Assembly: GCF_002157685.2 (NCBI RefSeq)
Contig: NZ_AP026738.1
Location: forward strand, 5,270,001 to 5,334,000
Direction: 5' to 3'
Origin: Comamonas thiooxydans
Lineage (GTDB): Bacteria; Pseudomonadota; Gammaproteobacteria; Burkholderiales; Burkholderiaceae_C
DNA length: 64,000 bases
A program made the translations under genes and the position numbers. This document shows positions 18,715-27,478 of the stretch, in pieces. The notes beneath the pieces were generated by a model, which saw only the letters and a program-made list of their open reading frames with translations, did not search any database and was not told the origin of the DNA. Position 1 is the first letter of the stretch. The number at the start of each line of letters is the position of its first letter.

Positions 18715-19596
18715 TCAGTTGCGAACCAAGCTATCCGGCGAAGGATCGCGCACCACCTTGAACCAGCGCACCGCGCCGCCCTTGGTGTGGAGCACGGTGA
18801 ACTCCAGCCCGCCCAGATGAATCTGCTCGCCGCGCTTGGGCACATGGCCGATTTCATGGGCAATCAATCCACCAATGGTATCGAACTCGGCATCGGGGTC
18901 GCTGGCATGCAGCGAAGTCTCGAACTCCTCGCTCACATGCTCGATGCTGGCATCGCCCGCAACACGATAGCTGTTATCGGCCAGAGCAAAGATATCGCCC
19001 TCGTCCTCGGGGATGTCGAACTCGTCCTCGATCTCGCCGACGATTTCTTCCAGCACATCTTCAATCGTCACCAGGCCGGCCACACGGCCGAACTCGTCGA
19101 TGACGACGGCCAGATGATTGCGATTGGCGCGGAACTCACGCAGCAGGTCGTTCAGGCCCTTGCTCTCGGGCACGAAGACGGCCGGGCGCACCAGCGCACG
19201 AATGTTCAGGGTGGGAGAGCGCTGCAGCTTGAGCAAATCCTTGGCCATGAGAATGCCAATGATGTTCTCGCGCTCGCCCTGGTAGACCGGAAAGCGCGAA
19301 TGCGCCGTGGTCAGAACCTGGTGCAGGATTTCTTCATACGGAGCATCGATATTGACGAGATCCATGCGTGGCGCGGCCACCATGACTTCTCCGGCGCTCA
19401 TGTCGGCCATGCGAATCACGCGCTCCAGCATGACACGCGACTCGGTGCCGATGACCTGATTGTCTTCGGCTTCGGCCAGGGTTTCGATCAGTTCATCAGG
19501 AGACTCCGGTGCCGGATGGATGAACTCAGCCACCTTTTGCAGGAAGCTTCGCTTGTCTTCCTTCTCGGGAAGTCGCGCAGGATGGGGGTCAGACAC
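18715..19596 (-). CDS. corC: CorC/HlyC-family CBS-domain protein
   Basis: The 293-residue protein has an N-terminal polar segment, a CBS pair (about 65-190, with VMVAAPRMDLV and RNHLAVVIDEFGRVAGLVTIEDVLEEIVGEI) and a C-terminal CorC_HlyC/transporter-associated domain. It lacks the DUF21 membrane domain, so it is the soluble CorC type, linked to magnesium/cobalt efflux. GTG 19596 is the start that includes the conserved N-terminus; no strong ribosome-binding site precedes it. It is upstream of lnt on the same strand. Confidence 0.9.
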   Translation of the reverse strand: MSDPHPARLPEKEDKRSFLQKVAEFIHPAPESPDELIETLAEAEDNQVIGTESRVMLERVIRMADMSAGEVMVAAPRMDLVNIDAPYEEILHQVLTTAHSRFPVYQGERENIIGILMAKDLLKLQRSPTLNIRALVRPAVFVPESKGLNDLLREFRANRNHLAVVIDEFGRVAGLVTIEDVLEEIVGEIEDEFDIPEDEGDIFALADNSYRVAGDASIEHVSEEFETSLHASDPDAEFDTIGGLIAHEIGHVPKRGEQIHLGGLEFTVLHTKGGAVRWFKVVRDPSPDSLVRN

Positions 19597-19784
19597 TGTC
19601 TTGGAGTGCAGGACGTGCGGTAGTCAAACAAGTCCCCAAGAATAACGGATTGTGTTGACAGACGGCTTGCTGGCTCACAAAAGCCATGAGCGGCTGTCAC
19701 CGAGCGCACTCAGTCAAAGCTATTTTGATATCTGCTTGCGCTTGTCTTTATTGGGCTGCAGCCTTGCCGGCTTCACAAAACGAC

Positions 19785-20507
19785 TTACTCGCCTGATTTG
19801 TGCCGGCCTTCCTGCACACCCTTGCGCACTTCCTGCACGCCGGCCAGGAAAGCCCAGAAATTGACGGCCTGCTTCTTGAGCTGGTAGTCCATCTCGCCCA
19901 GGTGCTCCGTCACCAGCTCGCTGACATGGGTCTCGAAGTCGGCAGGCGGCAGCTCCAGATAGGCTTCGGATTCCGAACCTTCTCGCTTGACCGTGGCACC
20001 CGCGTTGCGCGCAATCTTGAGCATGGCCGTGTTCTCGGACAGCGCATGGATGAACATCATGCTCACGTTCTTGCTGCGCGCATGCAGCACTGCACGCGCA
20101 AACAGACGTGCCCCCAGCCCCTTGCCGCGTGCACTCTTGAGCACGGAGACGCCGAATTCCGCGCATTTCTCATGCTCGGGGTGGCCGGCAAAGGCCAGAT
20201 GCGCCATGGAGATCAATTCCAGGCGACGGTTGAAGATGCCGAAGATATCGTCGCGCTCGAAATCGAGCTGCTCGACATAGCGGCGCACCTGCTCGTCGTT
20301 GGCCGCATAGCCAAAGCGCAGATAGCGATCACGCGCATCGAGCTTGAGCAGATGCTTGATGATGCGGTCGCGATGGCGCGGGCTCAGCGAACGGATGGGG
20401 ACCAAGGACGGCGAGCGACGCTCGGCGCCATGGGACTTGCCCATGTCTCGCAGCCAGCCGGAGCCGGCCTGCCAGGGCGATGTCAACCAGTCTTTGGGGA
20501 GGTTCAT
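19785..20507 (-). CDS. GNAT-family N-acetyltransferase
   Basis: The 240-residue protein has a GNAT fold in residues about 45-175. The acetyl-CoA loop is KSARGKGLGARLFARAVLHA (about 126-145), after a strand with LISMAHLAFAG. The C-terminal 60 residues (LVTEHLGEMDYQLKKQAVNF) form an extra helical part. The acceptor substrate is unknown. It is a single gene: 188 bp separate it from corC and 143 bp from the Lrp gene, neither gap showing a clear gene. Confidence 0.85.
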   Translation of the reverse strand: MNLPKDWLTSPWQAGSGWLRDMGKSHGAERRSPSLVPIRSLSPRHRDRIIKHLLKLDARDRYLRFGYAANDEQVRRYVEQLDFERDDIFGIFNRRLELISMAHLAFAGHPEHEKCAEFGVSVLKSARGKGLGARLFARAVLHARSKNVSMMFIHALSENTAMLKIARNAGATVKREGSESEAYLELPPADFETHVSELVTEHLGEMDYQLKKQAVNFWAFLAGVQEVRKGVQEGRHKSGE

Positions 20508-20650
20508 AGCCTGAAATATAGGTAAAAACCCGAGGTTTCACAAGCCACATATTGCATTGCAACAATCCTGTAAGGATTTTCCGCTAATTCAACACCTTAG
20601 CGTCTATTTCCGGCTAGGTCATGGTCCGTATGAAGGACCTCTGCGAAGGC

Positions 20651-21133
20651 TTAGAGCGGCACGGCCGTCGTGACCTTGACCCGGTCCATGACAAAGCTGG
20701 TTTTGCAATCCTGCACACTGGGGTGTTTGAGCAGCGTGTCCATGATGAAACGACTGTAATGCTGCATGTCCGCCACCACCACCCGCAGCAGATAGTCCAT
20801 CTCGCCAGTGAGGGAGACGCACTCCACCACCTCGGGCCAGGTCTGCACGCTGGCGCGGAACACATCCATGGGATTGCGCTTGCTGGTTTCGGTGTATTTT
20901 TCCAGGCGCACATTGATATAGGCCGTCAGCCCCAGGCCCACGGTCTCGGGCTGCACCAAAGCCACATAGCGGTCGATGACACCGTTTTCCTCCAGCCGCT
21001 TGACGCGGCGCAGCACGGCGCTGGGCGACAGGCCGACCTGCTCCCCGATGACGTCATAAGTTTCTCGGCCATTGGCCTGCAATCGGCGCAAAATTGCCTT
21101 ATCCAGTTTGTCGATGGTATGCATGGAACTCAT
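20651..21133 (-). CDS. Lrp/AsnC-family regulator, divergent from hpd
   Basis: This 160-residue regulator has an N-terminal HTH (KLDKAILRRLQANGRETYDV, then VGLSPSAVLRRVKRLEENGVI) and a C-terminal RAM effector domain. It faces hpd across 219 bp that contain AT-rich inverted repeats, so it probably senses an aromatic amino acid or keto acid and controls hpd and itself. A second ATG three codons later (21124) is also possible. The effector is inferred from the neighbours only. Confidence 0.88.
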   Translation of the reverse strand: MSSMHTIDKLDKAILRRLQANGRETYDVIGEQVGLSPSAVLRRVKRLEENGVIDRYVALVQPETVGLGLTAYINVRLEKYTETSKRNPMDVFRASVQTWPEVVECVSLTGEMDYLLRVVVADMQHYSRFIMDTLLKHPSVQDCKTSFVMDRVKVTTAVPL

Positions 21134-21352
21134 GGCGGCAGATTATAAAAACAGCGCAGTTTTTATTAATGGTTAACCCTTGATAACCATTTAAATTGCA
21201 TGAAATCAATTTTTTATGCAATTTTCATGCATTCAGCTGTTTACAGCCAAGGCATTTTTGCATGAAGCTTGTCCACGCCCTGTCCTACAGTGCATCCATC
21301 GTCGACACCTGTTCTTCATGTGTTGCACCCCTACCCGATGGAGACCTCTGCT
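21134..21352. promoter_or_regulatory. Lrp/hpd divergent control region with nested inverted repeats
   Basis: The 219-bp spacer is strikingly AT-rich from 21140 to 21235. It contains ATGGTTA / TAACCAT (21169-21190), AAATTGCAT / ATGCAATTT and TGCATGAAA / TTTCATGCA, the last two interleaved over about 21192-21231. Lrp-family proteins bind such degenerate AT-rich repeats, so these are candidate operators. No sigma-54 -24/-12 element with correct spacing is seen. Confidence 0.65.
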
Positions 21353-22474
21353 ATGAACGCCCCGCTGACCCAAAGCAACGCCAGCCAGTTCCAGACCTGG
21401 GACAACCCCATGGGCACGGACGGCTTCGAGTTCGTCGAATACGCGGCCCCCGATCCCGTGGCCATGGGTCAGCTGTTCGAGCGCATGGGCTTTCAGGCCA
21501 TCGCCAAGCACCGCCGCAAGAACGTGACCCTGTATCGCCAGGGCGAGATCAACTTCATCATCAATGCAGAGCCTGACAGCTTTGCCCAGCGCTTCGCGCG
21601 TCTGCACGGCCCCAGCGTCTGCGCCATCGCCATCCGCGTCAACGACGCCAAGTACGCCTATGAGCGCGCCACTTCGCTGGGTGCCTGGGGCTATGCCCAG
21701 CAGGCCGCCCCCGGCGAACTGAGCATCCCCGCCATCAAGGGCATTGGCGACTCCCTGATCTATTTCATCGACAAATGGCGCGGCAAGAATGGCGCCAAGG
21801 ACGGTGAGCTGGGCAATATCAGCTTCTTCGACGTGGACTTCGAGCCTCTGCCCGGTGCCGATCTGCACCCCGAGGGCCTGGGCCTGACCTATATCGACCA
21901 CCTGACCAACAACGTCTACCGCGGCCGCATGGCCGAGCTGGCCGAGTTCTACGAGCGCATCTTCAACTTCCGCGAGATCCGCTACTTCGACATCGAAGGC
22001 CAGGCCACAGGCGTCAAGAGCAAGGCCATGACCAGCCCCTGCGGCAAGATCCGCATTCCCATCAACGAGGAAGGCAACGACAAGGCCGGCCAGATTCAGG
22101 AATATCTGGACATGTACCACGGCGAAGGCATTCAGCACATTGCGCTGGGCTCGACCAATCTCTACGACACCGTGGACGGTCTGCAGATGAACGGCATCAA
22201 GCTGCTGAACACCAGCGAGACCTATTACGAGCTGCTGCCCAAGCGCATCCCCGAGCTGCAGGAACCCATTCCCGAGCTGCTGGCGCGCAACATCCTGGTA
22301 GACGGCCAGCCGGGCGAGCTGCTGCTGCAGATATTCAGCGAAAACCAGCTGGGGCCCATCTTCTTCGAGTTCATCCAGCGCAAGGGCAATAGCGGCTTTG
22401 GCGAGGGCAATTTCAAGGCCTTGTTCGAGACCATGGAACTCGACCAGATGCGCCGCGGCGTGCTCAAAACCTGA
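21353..22474 (+). CDS. hpd: 4-hydroxyphenylpyruvate dioxygenase
   Basis: HPPD (373 residues) converts 4-hydroxyphenylpyruvate to homogentisate in tyrosine catabolism. The iron facial triad is visible: H183 (YIDHLTNN), H262 (IQHIALGS) and E339 (FFEFIQRKG), in two vicinal-oxygen-chelate domains. The C-terminal GNSGFGEGNFKALFE gate helix is intact. ATG 21353 is chosen; an in-frame ATG at 21338 is possible. The homogentisate branch genes (hmgA, fahA) are not in the window. Confidence 0.97.
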   Translation: MNAPLTQSNASQFQTWDNPMGTDGFEFVEYAAPDPVAMGQLFERMGFQAIAKHRRKNVTLYRQGEINFIINAEPDSFAQRFARLHGPSVCAIAIRVNDAKYAYERATSLGAWGYAQQAAPGELSIPAIKGIGDSLIYFIDKWRGKNGAKDGELGNISFFDVDFEPLPGADLHPEGLGLTYIDHLTNNVYRGRMAELAEFYERIFNFREIRYFDIEGQATGVKSKAMTSPCGKIRIPINEEGNDKAGQIQEYLDMYHGEGIQHIALGSTNLYDTVDGLQMNGIKLLNTSETYYELLPKRIPELQEPIPELLARNILVDGQPGELLLQIFSENQLGPIFFEFIQRKGNSGFGEGNFKALFETMELDQMRRGVLKT

Positions 22475-22775
22475 GCCAGATCAACGGAGTCTGCCATGCG
22501 CCACCTCGGCCTGCACCCGCCTCTTCTGCTCGCTTGCAGCATGGCCGGCGCGGGCTCCGGCGCTACGCAACACCTCAAAAAGATACCAATGGTTACCACT
22601 CCATCAAACGGACCATGTGGCAGCCGATTTCCGTCCCTATACTTTCCGTCATGCTGCACTGCCGCATTCACGTCTGACGTGGGCCGTCGCAGCCAGCTTC
22701 AACGCCCGGAAGGATCAAGTGCCGCGACCACATCAACTCCCCTCTACAGCCCCAGAGGACTGCAGAACATCGGGG
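22475..22775 (+). other. Intergenic stretch between hpd and the Bug gene
   Basis: These 301 bp hold no convincing gene. A short frame from 22496 begins like a secretion signal but runs on out of frame into the Bug gene and has no family features. TACCAATGGTTACC at 22584-22597 resembles one arm of the hpd-promoter repeat, so the Lrp regulator might also act here. The Bug gene may have its own promoter in this gap. Confidence 0.5.
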
Positions 22776-23810
22776 ATGGACGCGCCTGCCGAGACCTCGC
22801 ATCTTTCCCGCCGCCAGGCCTTGTCGCTGGCGGTGGCATCAGCGACTGCCCTGATCGCCAGCAGCGCCCATGCGGCCAGGGATGCGAGCGCACTGCCTTC
22901 GAATTCCAGCCGCAGCCGCAACGAGCTCTCCCTAGTCGTACCCTATACAGCGGGCGGCCCGCTGGATCGTGCGGCGCGCAAGCTGACGCAGGAGACCACG
23001 GCCCTGGGAAATATCAATGTGCTCAATGTCCCGGGCGAGGGGGGCTCCACAGGGGCAGCCATGGTGGCCAGAGCAGGAGCGCGCGAGCCCATGCTGCTGA
23101 TGGGTGCCGTGGCCACTCATGCCATCCTGCCCTGGCTCAACCCCCAGCTTCCCTACGATCCGCTGCGCGACTTTCAGCCGCTGACACTCGTGGCCCGCAT
23201 GCCTCATGTGCTGGTCATGCGCAGCGAGCTGGCCATGCAGTGGCGCATCTACACGCCCGAGGATTTGCTGCGCTTCATGTCCAAGCACCGGCAGGCCCTG
23301 CGCTATGCGTCGGCGGGCAATGGCAGCATCGGCCATATTGCGGGCCAGTGGTTCCAGTCGCTGACCCAGGTTCCGCTGCAGCATCTGCCGTTTGGCGGGG
23401 CCAGACCGGCTCTGTCGGCCCTGCTCGAGGGCACGGCCGATCTGATGTTCGACAACATCGCCTCGGCCCTGCCTCATCTGCGGGCCGGCAGACTCAAGGC
23501 CATTGGCGTGACCTGGCGCTCGCCGCTGCCGGCTCTGCCGGAAGTGCCCAGCCTGGACGACAGCATCAAGGGCATGAATCTGAGCACCTGGTTCGGCATC
23601 TTTGCCACTGCCGGCATCACGGACAGCCAGGCCAAACGCTGGTCGGATGCTTTTGCCCAGACGCTGCAAAGGCCCGATATACAGCAGTACTTCGACGCCA
23701 TGGGCGTGGTGCGCGACGACCTGCGTCTGCAGGACTTTGCCCGCCTGGTGCAGGCCGAGCATGCGCGCTACGGACAGCTCGTCAAGCGCGCCCAGATACA
23801 GATGCACTGA
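22776..23810 (+). CDS. Bug/TctC-family periplasmic binding protein in the Phe/Tyr locus
   Basis: The 344-residue protein belongs to the Bug (TctC-like, Bordetella uptake gene) family. The N-terminus LSRRQALSLAVASATALIA is a secretion signal with a twin-arginine-like pair, followed by the mature start. Family landmarks include LVVPYTAGGPLDRAAR, RYASAGNGSIGHIAG and ALLEGTADLMFDNIASALPHLRAGRLKAIGVT. No TctA/TctB membrane partners are nearby, so it is an orphan. Its place between hpd and phhA suggests it binds an aromatic amino acid or keto acid, but this is only inference. Confidence 0.88.
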   Translation: MDAPAETSHLSRRQALSLAVASATALIASSAHAARDASALPSNSSRSRNELSLVVPYTAGGPLDRAARKLTQETTALGNINVLNVPGEGGSTGAAMVARAGAREPMLLMGAVATHAILPWLNPQLPYDPLRDFQPLTLVARMPHVLVMRSELAMQWRIYTPEDLLRFMSKHRQALRYASAGNGSIGHIAGQWFQSLTQVPLQHLPFGGARPALSALLEGTADLMFDNIASALPHLRAGRLKAIGVTWRSPLPALPEVPSLDDSIKGMNLSTWFGIFATAGITDSQAKRWSDAFAQTLQRPDIQQYFDAMGVVRDDLRLQDFARLVQAEHARYGQLVKRAQIQMH

Positions 23811-23904
23811 GCCAGCTTTCGGCTCGCTTCTCCTTTTCCCTGCTGCGCCCCGGCCACGAGCTCTGGCCGCAGCCTTCGCGACCCCTCATCTCAGGGAGTG
23901 CCTT

Positions 23905-24789
23905 ATGAACAGCATCCAGAACAACACCGCCATGACCGGCGGCATCGGCGCGGCCCCCGTCGTCTATGGCCAGTCCGACCGCCCTCCACGCGGCGACTAC
24001 ACACGTGCCCATGCCGACTACACCTGCACGCAGGACTATGCCGCCTATACCGAGGCCGAGCATGACACCTACCACCGCCTCTACGAGCGCCAATCCGCGC
24101 TGCTGCCGGGCCGCGCCAGCCAGCATTTCATCGACGCCCTGCCGTCGCTGGGCGCCAAGGAGCGCATTCCGCGCTTCGAGGAAATCAACGAGCGACTATT
24201 CAAGGCCACGGGCTGGGAGATCGTCGGCGTTCCAGGTCTGATTCCCGAGGTACCGTTCTTCTCGCTGCTGGCCCAGCGCAAATTCCCTGTCACGGACTGG
24301 ATACGCAAGCCCGAGGAGTTCGAATACATCGTCGAGCCCGACATCTTTCACGACCTCTTCGGTCATGTGCCGCTGCTGTTCAACCCCGTCATGGCCGATT
24401 TCATCCAGGCCTACGGACAGGGCGGCCTCAAGGCCGCCGAGCTCGGCGCCTGCGAGATGCTGTCGCGCCTGTACTGGTACACGGTGGAATTCGGTCTGAT
24501 CCGTGAGAACGGCGGCGTGCGCGCCTATGGCGCAGGCATTCTCAGCTCCGTGGGCGAGCTGGAGTACAGCGTCAACAGCCCGCAGCCGCATCGTCTGCCG
24601 CTGCAACTGGAGCGCACCATGCGCACGCTCTACAAGATCGACACCTATCAGCAGACCTATTTCGTGATTGACGACATGCCCCACCTGCTGAACCTGGCCG
24701 ATGCCGACTTTGCGCCGCTGTACGAGCAGTTGCGTCAGCTGCCCACCATTGGTGCCAAGGAGCTGCTGCCTGGCGAACAGCTGATTTAG
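23905..24789 (+). CDS. phhA: phenylalanine-4-hydroxylase
   Basis: PhhA (294 residues) hydroxylates phenylalanine to tyrosine with tetrahydropterin and oxygen. The iron ligands H149 and H154 (FHDLFGHVPLL) and E195 (YWYTVEFGL) are intact. It is the single-domain bacterial form without an ACT domain. ATG 23905 is chosen because it follows GGGAG by a short gap. No phhB (pterin-carbinolamine dehydratase) or tyrosine aminotransferase is adjacent. It feeds tyrosine to the pathway that hpd continues. Confidence 0.97.
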   Translation: MNSIQNNTAMTGGIGAAPVVYGQSDRPPRGDYTRAHADYTCTQDYAAYTEAEHDTYHRLYERQSALLPGRASQHFIDALPSLGAKERIPRFEEINERLFKATGWEIVGVPGLIPEVPFFSLLAQRKFPVTDWIRKPEEFEYIVEPDIFHDLFGHVPLLFNPVMADFIQAYGQGGLKAAELGACEMLSRLYWYTVEFGLIRENGGVRAYGAGILSSVGELEYSVNSPQPHRLPLQLERTMRTLYKIDTYQQTYFVIDDMPHLLNLADADFAPLYEQLRQLPTIGAKELLPGEQLI

Positions 24790-24833
24790 TCAGCGGATGT
24801 ATACCGGCGCGGGCCCCAGCAAGCGCGAGATCA

Positions 24834-24865
24834 AGAGCCGAATTTTCAGATAGAAATTCGGCTCT
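24834..24865 (+). terminator. Hairpin after phhA
   Basis: A perfect 12-bp stem AGAGCCGAATTT / AAATTCGGCTCT with an 8-nt loop lies 44 bp after the phhA stop, followed by ACTCCTTTTC. It probably ends the hpd-phhA transcript, though the T-run is weak. The rest of the 24790-25030 spacer holds no gene. Confidence 0.7.
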
Positions 24866-25030
24866 ACTCCTTTTCAGAAAAGCGCATAAAGCTCCATTTT
24901 CAATAGCAATCGACGCAGAATATCCAGGCTGCAAGCCCTGCTTGACTTGGCTGCGCCCTGAAACCCTGACCGCAGCATTGCACCTATAGTGAGCGCCAGA
25001 GGCAAACTGCCGCCCACTCACTTCTTCACA

Positions 25031-27478
25031 ATGCATTACCGCTGCAACCGACTGCTGCGCTGGCTTTTGGCGCTCCAACTTTGCATAGGTCTGGCCGTCG
25101 CGGCCGAGCTGCCTGCCAATGGCGATGTCCAGACCACGTCCATAGCCCAGATTCAACAAGCATCGAACACCCTGGACAAGGTACGCCAGTCGCTCGATGA
25201 CGCCGACACCTCCGAAACGCTGCAGGCACTGTCCGAAAAAGCCCTGCAGTCCAAACGCGATGCCGACAATGCCGTCACGGCGCTGGAGCCGCTGCTCAAG
25301 CAGATCGATGCTCGCATTGCCCAGCTGGGGCCGGTGGCCGAAGGCAGCGAGGAATCCCCCGAACTGAGCCTGCAGCGCAAGGATCTGGCGCAGCAGCACA
25401 GCGAGCTGGACTCCGCGCTCAAGCGCGGCAAGCTGTTGTCCATGGAGGCCAAACAGACCACGGACAGCATCGAGAAAATCCGCACCCAGCAGTTCAACGC
25501 ACAGATCGCCCGCAAGGTGGCATCGCCGCTGTCGCCTTCGCTGTGGAAGCAGTTTGCCGAGCATCTGCCGACCGACCTGCAACGCATTGCAGCCCTTGCA
25601 CGCCAGGGCCAGGCCAGCTTTGCGGCAGCCATTGCCGAACATGGCTGGTCGGCCACGCTGACCGGCATCGCCCTGGCGCTGTTCGTGATGTTCCCGCTGC
25701 GCATCGGCCTGCGCTATGCGGGCCGCAAATTTGCGGCCTCCGAACGCGCGCCCAACGGACGGCTGCGCCGCACGGGTCTGGCTGTCTGGATGCTGGTAGT
25801 GGGCACGGCCCTGCCCGGCCTGGCCAGTCTGGTATTCATCGAGAGCCTGCGCTCCATAGACGCGATTGCACCGCGCCTGCAGACCGTGGCCGATGCCTGG
25901 ATTCAATCCTCATTTGTCGCCGCCTTCTTCCTCTCCGTCAGCGCCAGCCTGCTGGTGCCCAAGCGTCCGACCTGGCGACTGCTCAACATCGACGACATCG
26001 CCGCCCCTGCGCTCACACGCTTTGCCTGGGGTGCCGCCGGCCTGACCTGGTTCTCCATGATGCTCAACGCGGTGGACATTGCCGCACGCACCAGCGCCGT
26101 CAGCAGCGTGGCCCTGGACGGACTGATTGCGCTCGTCTATGCCTTGCTCATCATGTCGGTGCTGATGGTCATCAACAAGCAACGCAAGCGCCAGCAACTG
26201 GCCGAGCGCGAGAAGGCCGCTCACCATGGTGACGATTACCGGCCTGCGGCAACCAGTCGCTGGCTGATGCTGGCCTGGCTGGGCGGGCATCTGACGGTGC
26301 TGGCCGCGCTCATCGCAGCGCTGATCGGCTATCTGAACTTCTCGGTATTCGCAGCCACGCAAATGGTCTGGATCACCGTGGTGGTTCTGGCCACCTCGCT
26401 GCTGATGAAGTTTGCCGACGACCTCTTTACCTGGCTGTGCTCCAGCGAGAGCCGTATCGGCCAGGGCTTCGCGGCCGGCACGGGGCTCAAGCCCTCGCGC
26501 CTGGAGCAGGTCGGCGTGCTGCTGTCAGCCTTCACGCGTGTCTGTCTGCTGCTGCTGGGGCTGATGGCGCTGATCGCGCCCTTCGGCAACTCCAGCAGCC
26601 TGATCGTGCTGGCCGATACGCTGACCAACGGCCTGCCCGTGGGCGACTCCTTCCTGCGTCCCATGACCATCTTGCGCGGCCTGCTGGTGTTGGTGGCGGG
26701 ACTGACGCTGTTCGGTGCCTTGCAGCACTGGCTGGTGGAGACCTTTCTGCCCAAGACCGAGCTGGACATAGGCGCACGCAACTCCATCAGCACCGTGGCC
26801 CGCTATATGGGCATTTTGCTGTCCGGCCTGTGGACGCTGGCAGCCCTGGGCATAGGCTTTGAAAAAGTGGCTCTGCTGGCCAGCGCCCTGTCCGTCGGCA
26901 TCGGCTTTGGTCTGCAGGCCATCACGCAGAACTTTGTCTCTGGCCTGATTCTGCTGGCCGAGCGCCCCGTGAAGCTGGGCGACCGTGTGCGCATCGGCGA
27001 TCAGGTCGGCGATATCCGCCGCATCAGCGTGCGCGCCACCGAGATCCAGACCGATGACAAATCCACCGTCATCGTGCCCAACTCGGAGTTCATCACCAAG
27101 TCCGTGCAGAACCTGACCATGGACGGCGCGCTGGGCCGCATCTCGATCGCGTTCTCGGTGCCGCTGAACACCGATATCGTCAAGCTGCGCGAGGTGCTGC
27201 TGGGCCTGTATGCCGAGCATGAGGCCGTGCTGAGCACCCCGGCCCCTTCAATGTATGTGGACTCCATCAACGGCAGCGTGGTCAACATCACCAGCTTCGG
27301 CCATGTCTCCAGTTCGCGCAATGTCTACAGCACGCGCAGCGACCTGCTGTTCGGCCTGCTGCAGCGCTGCGCCGAGCAGAAGATCGCCCTGGTTTCCGCC
27401 ACCGACATCCACCTGATTCAGGACCCGCAGGCCCGTGCCCCTGCATCGGCTACGGAGGCGCCCCCCTCGGCTGCCTGA
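25031..27478 (+). CDS. DUF3772-domain MscS-family mechanosensitive channel
   Basis: The 815-residue inner-membrane protein begins with a signal sequence (LLRWLLALQLCIGLAVAAE). A periplasmic DUF3772-type helical domain (about 25-200) follows, then about ten membrane helices and a C-terminal MscS core. The pore-lining helix and beta domain are recognisable: ALSVGIGFGLQAITQNFVSGLILLAERPVKLGDRV. It would act as a pressure-release valve, like E. coli MscK-type channels. ATG 25031 starts right before the signal peptide; the longer frame is not convincing. Its 3' end overlaps the convergent hydrolase gene by 61 bp. Confidence 0.9.
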   Translation: MHYRCNRLLRWLLALQLCIGLAVAAELPANGDVQTTSIAQIQQASNTLDKVRQSLDDADTSETLQALSEKALQSKRDADNAVTALEPLLKQIDARIAQLGPVAEGSEESPELSLQRKDLAQQHSELDSALKRGKLLSMEAKQTTDSIEKIRTQQFNAQIARKVASPLSPSLWKQFAEHLPTDLQRIAALARQGQASFAAAIAEHGWSATLTGIALALFVMFPLRIGLRYAGRKFAASERAPNGRLRRTGLAVWMLVVGTALPGLASLVFIESLRSIDAIAPRLQTVADAWIQSSFVAAFFLSVSASLLVPKRPTWRLLNIDDIAAPALTRFAWGAAGLTWFSMMLNAVDIAARTSAVSSVALDGLIALVYALLIMSVLMVINKQRKRQQLAEREKAAHHGDDYRPAATSRWLMLAWLGGHLTVLAALIAALIGYLNFSVFAATQMVWITVVVLATSLLMKFADDLFTWLCSSESRIGQGFAAGTGLKPSRLEQVGVLLSAFTRVCLLLLGLMALIAPFGNSSSLIVLADTLTNGLPVGDSFLRPMTILRGLLVLVAGLTLFGALQHWLVETFLPKTELDIGARNSISTVARYMGILLSGLWTLAALGIGFEKVALLASALSVGIGFGLQAITQNFVSGLILLAERPVKLGDRVRIGDQVGDIRRISVRATEIQTDDKSTVIVPNSEFITKSVQNLTMDGALGRISIAFSVPLNTDIVKLREVLLGLYAEHEAVLSTPAPSMYVDSINGSVVNITSFGHVSSSRNVYSTRSDLLFGLLQRCAEQKIALVSATDIHLIQDPQARAPASATEAPPSAA

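Noticed and set aside
21134..21352. Sigma-54 promoter for hpd
   Set aside because: GG...GC pairs are present but with a 7-bp gap instead of 10, so the -24/-12 spacing is wrong.
22496..23908. 470-residue frame starting with a signal-like sequence between hpd and the Bug gene
   Set aside because: Beyond the first 30 residues it is an out-of-frame reading of the Bug gene. The short start alone is not enough to call a gene.
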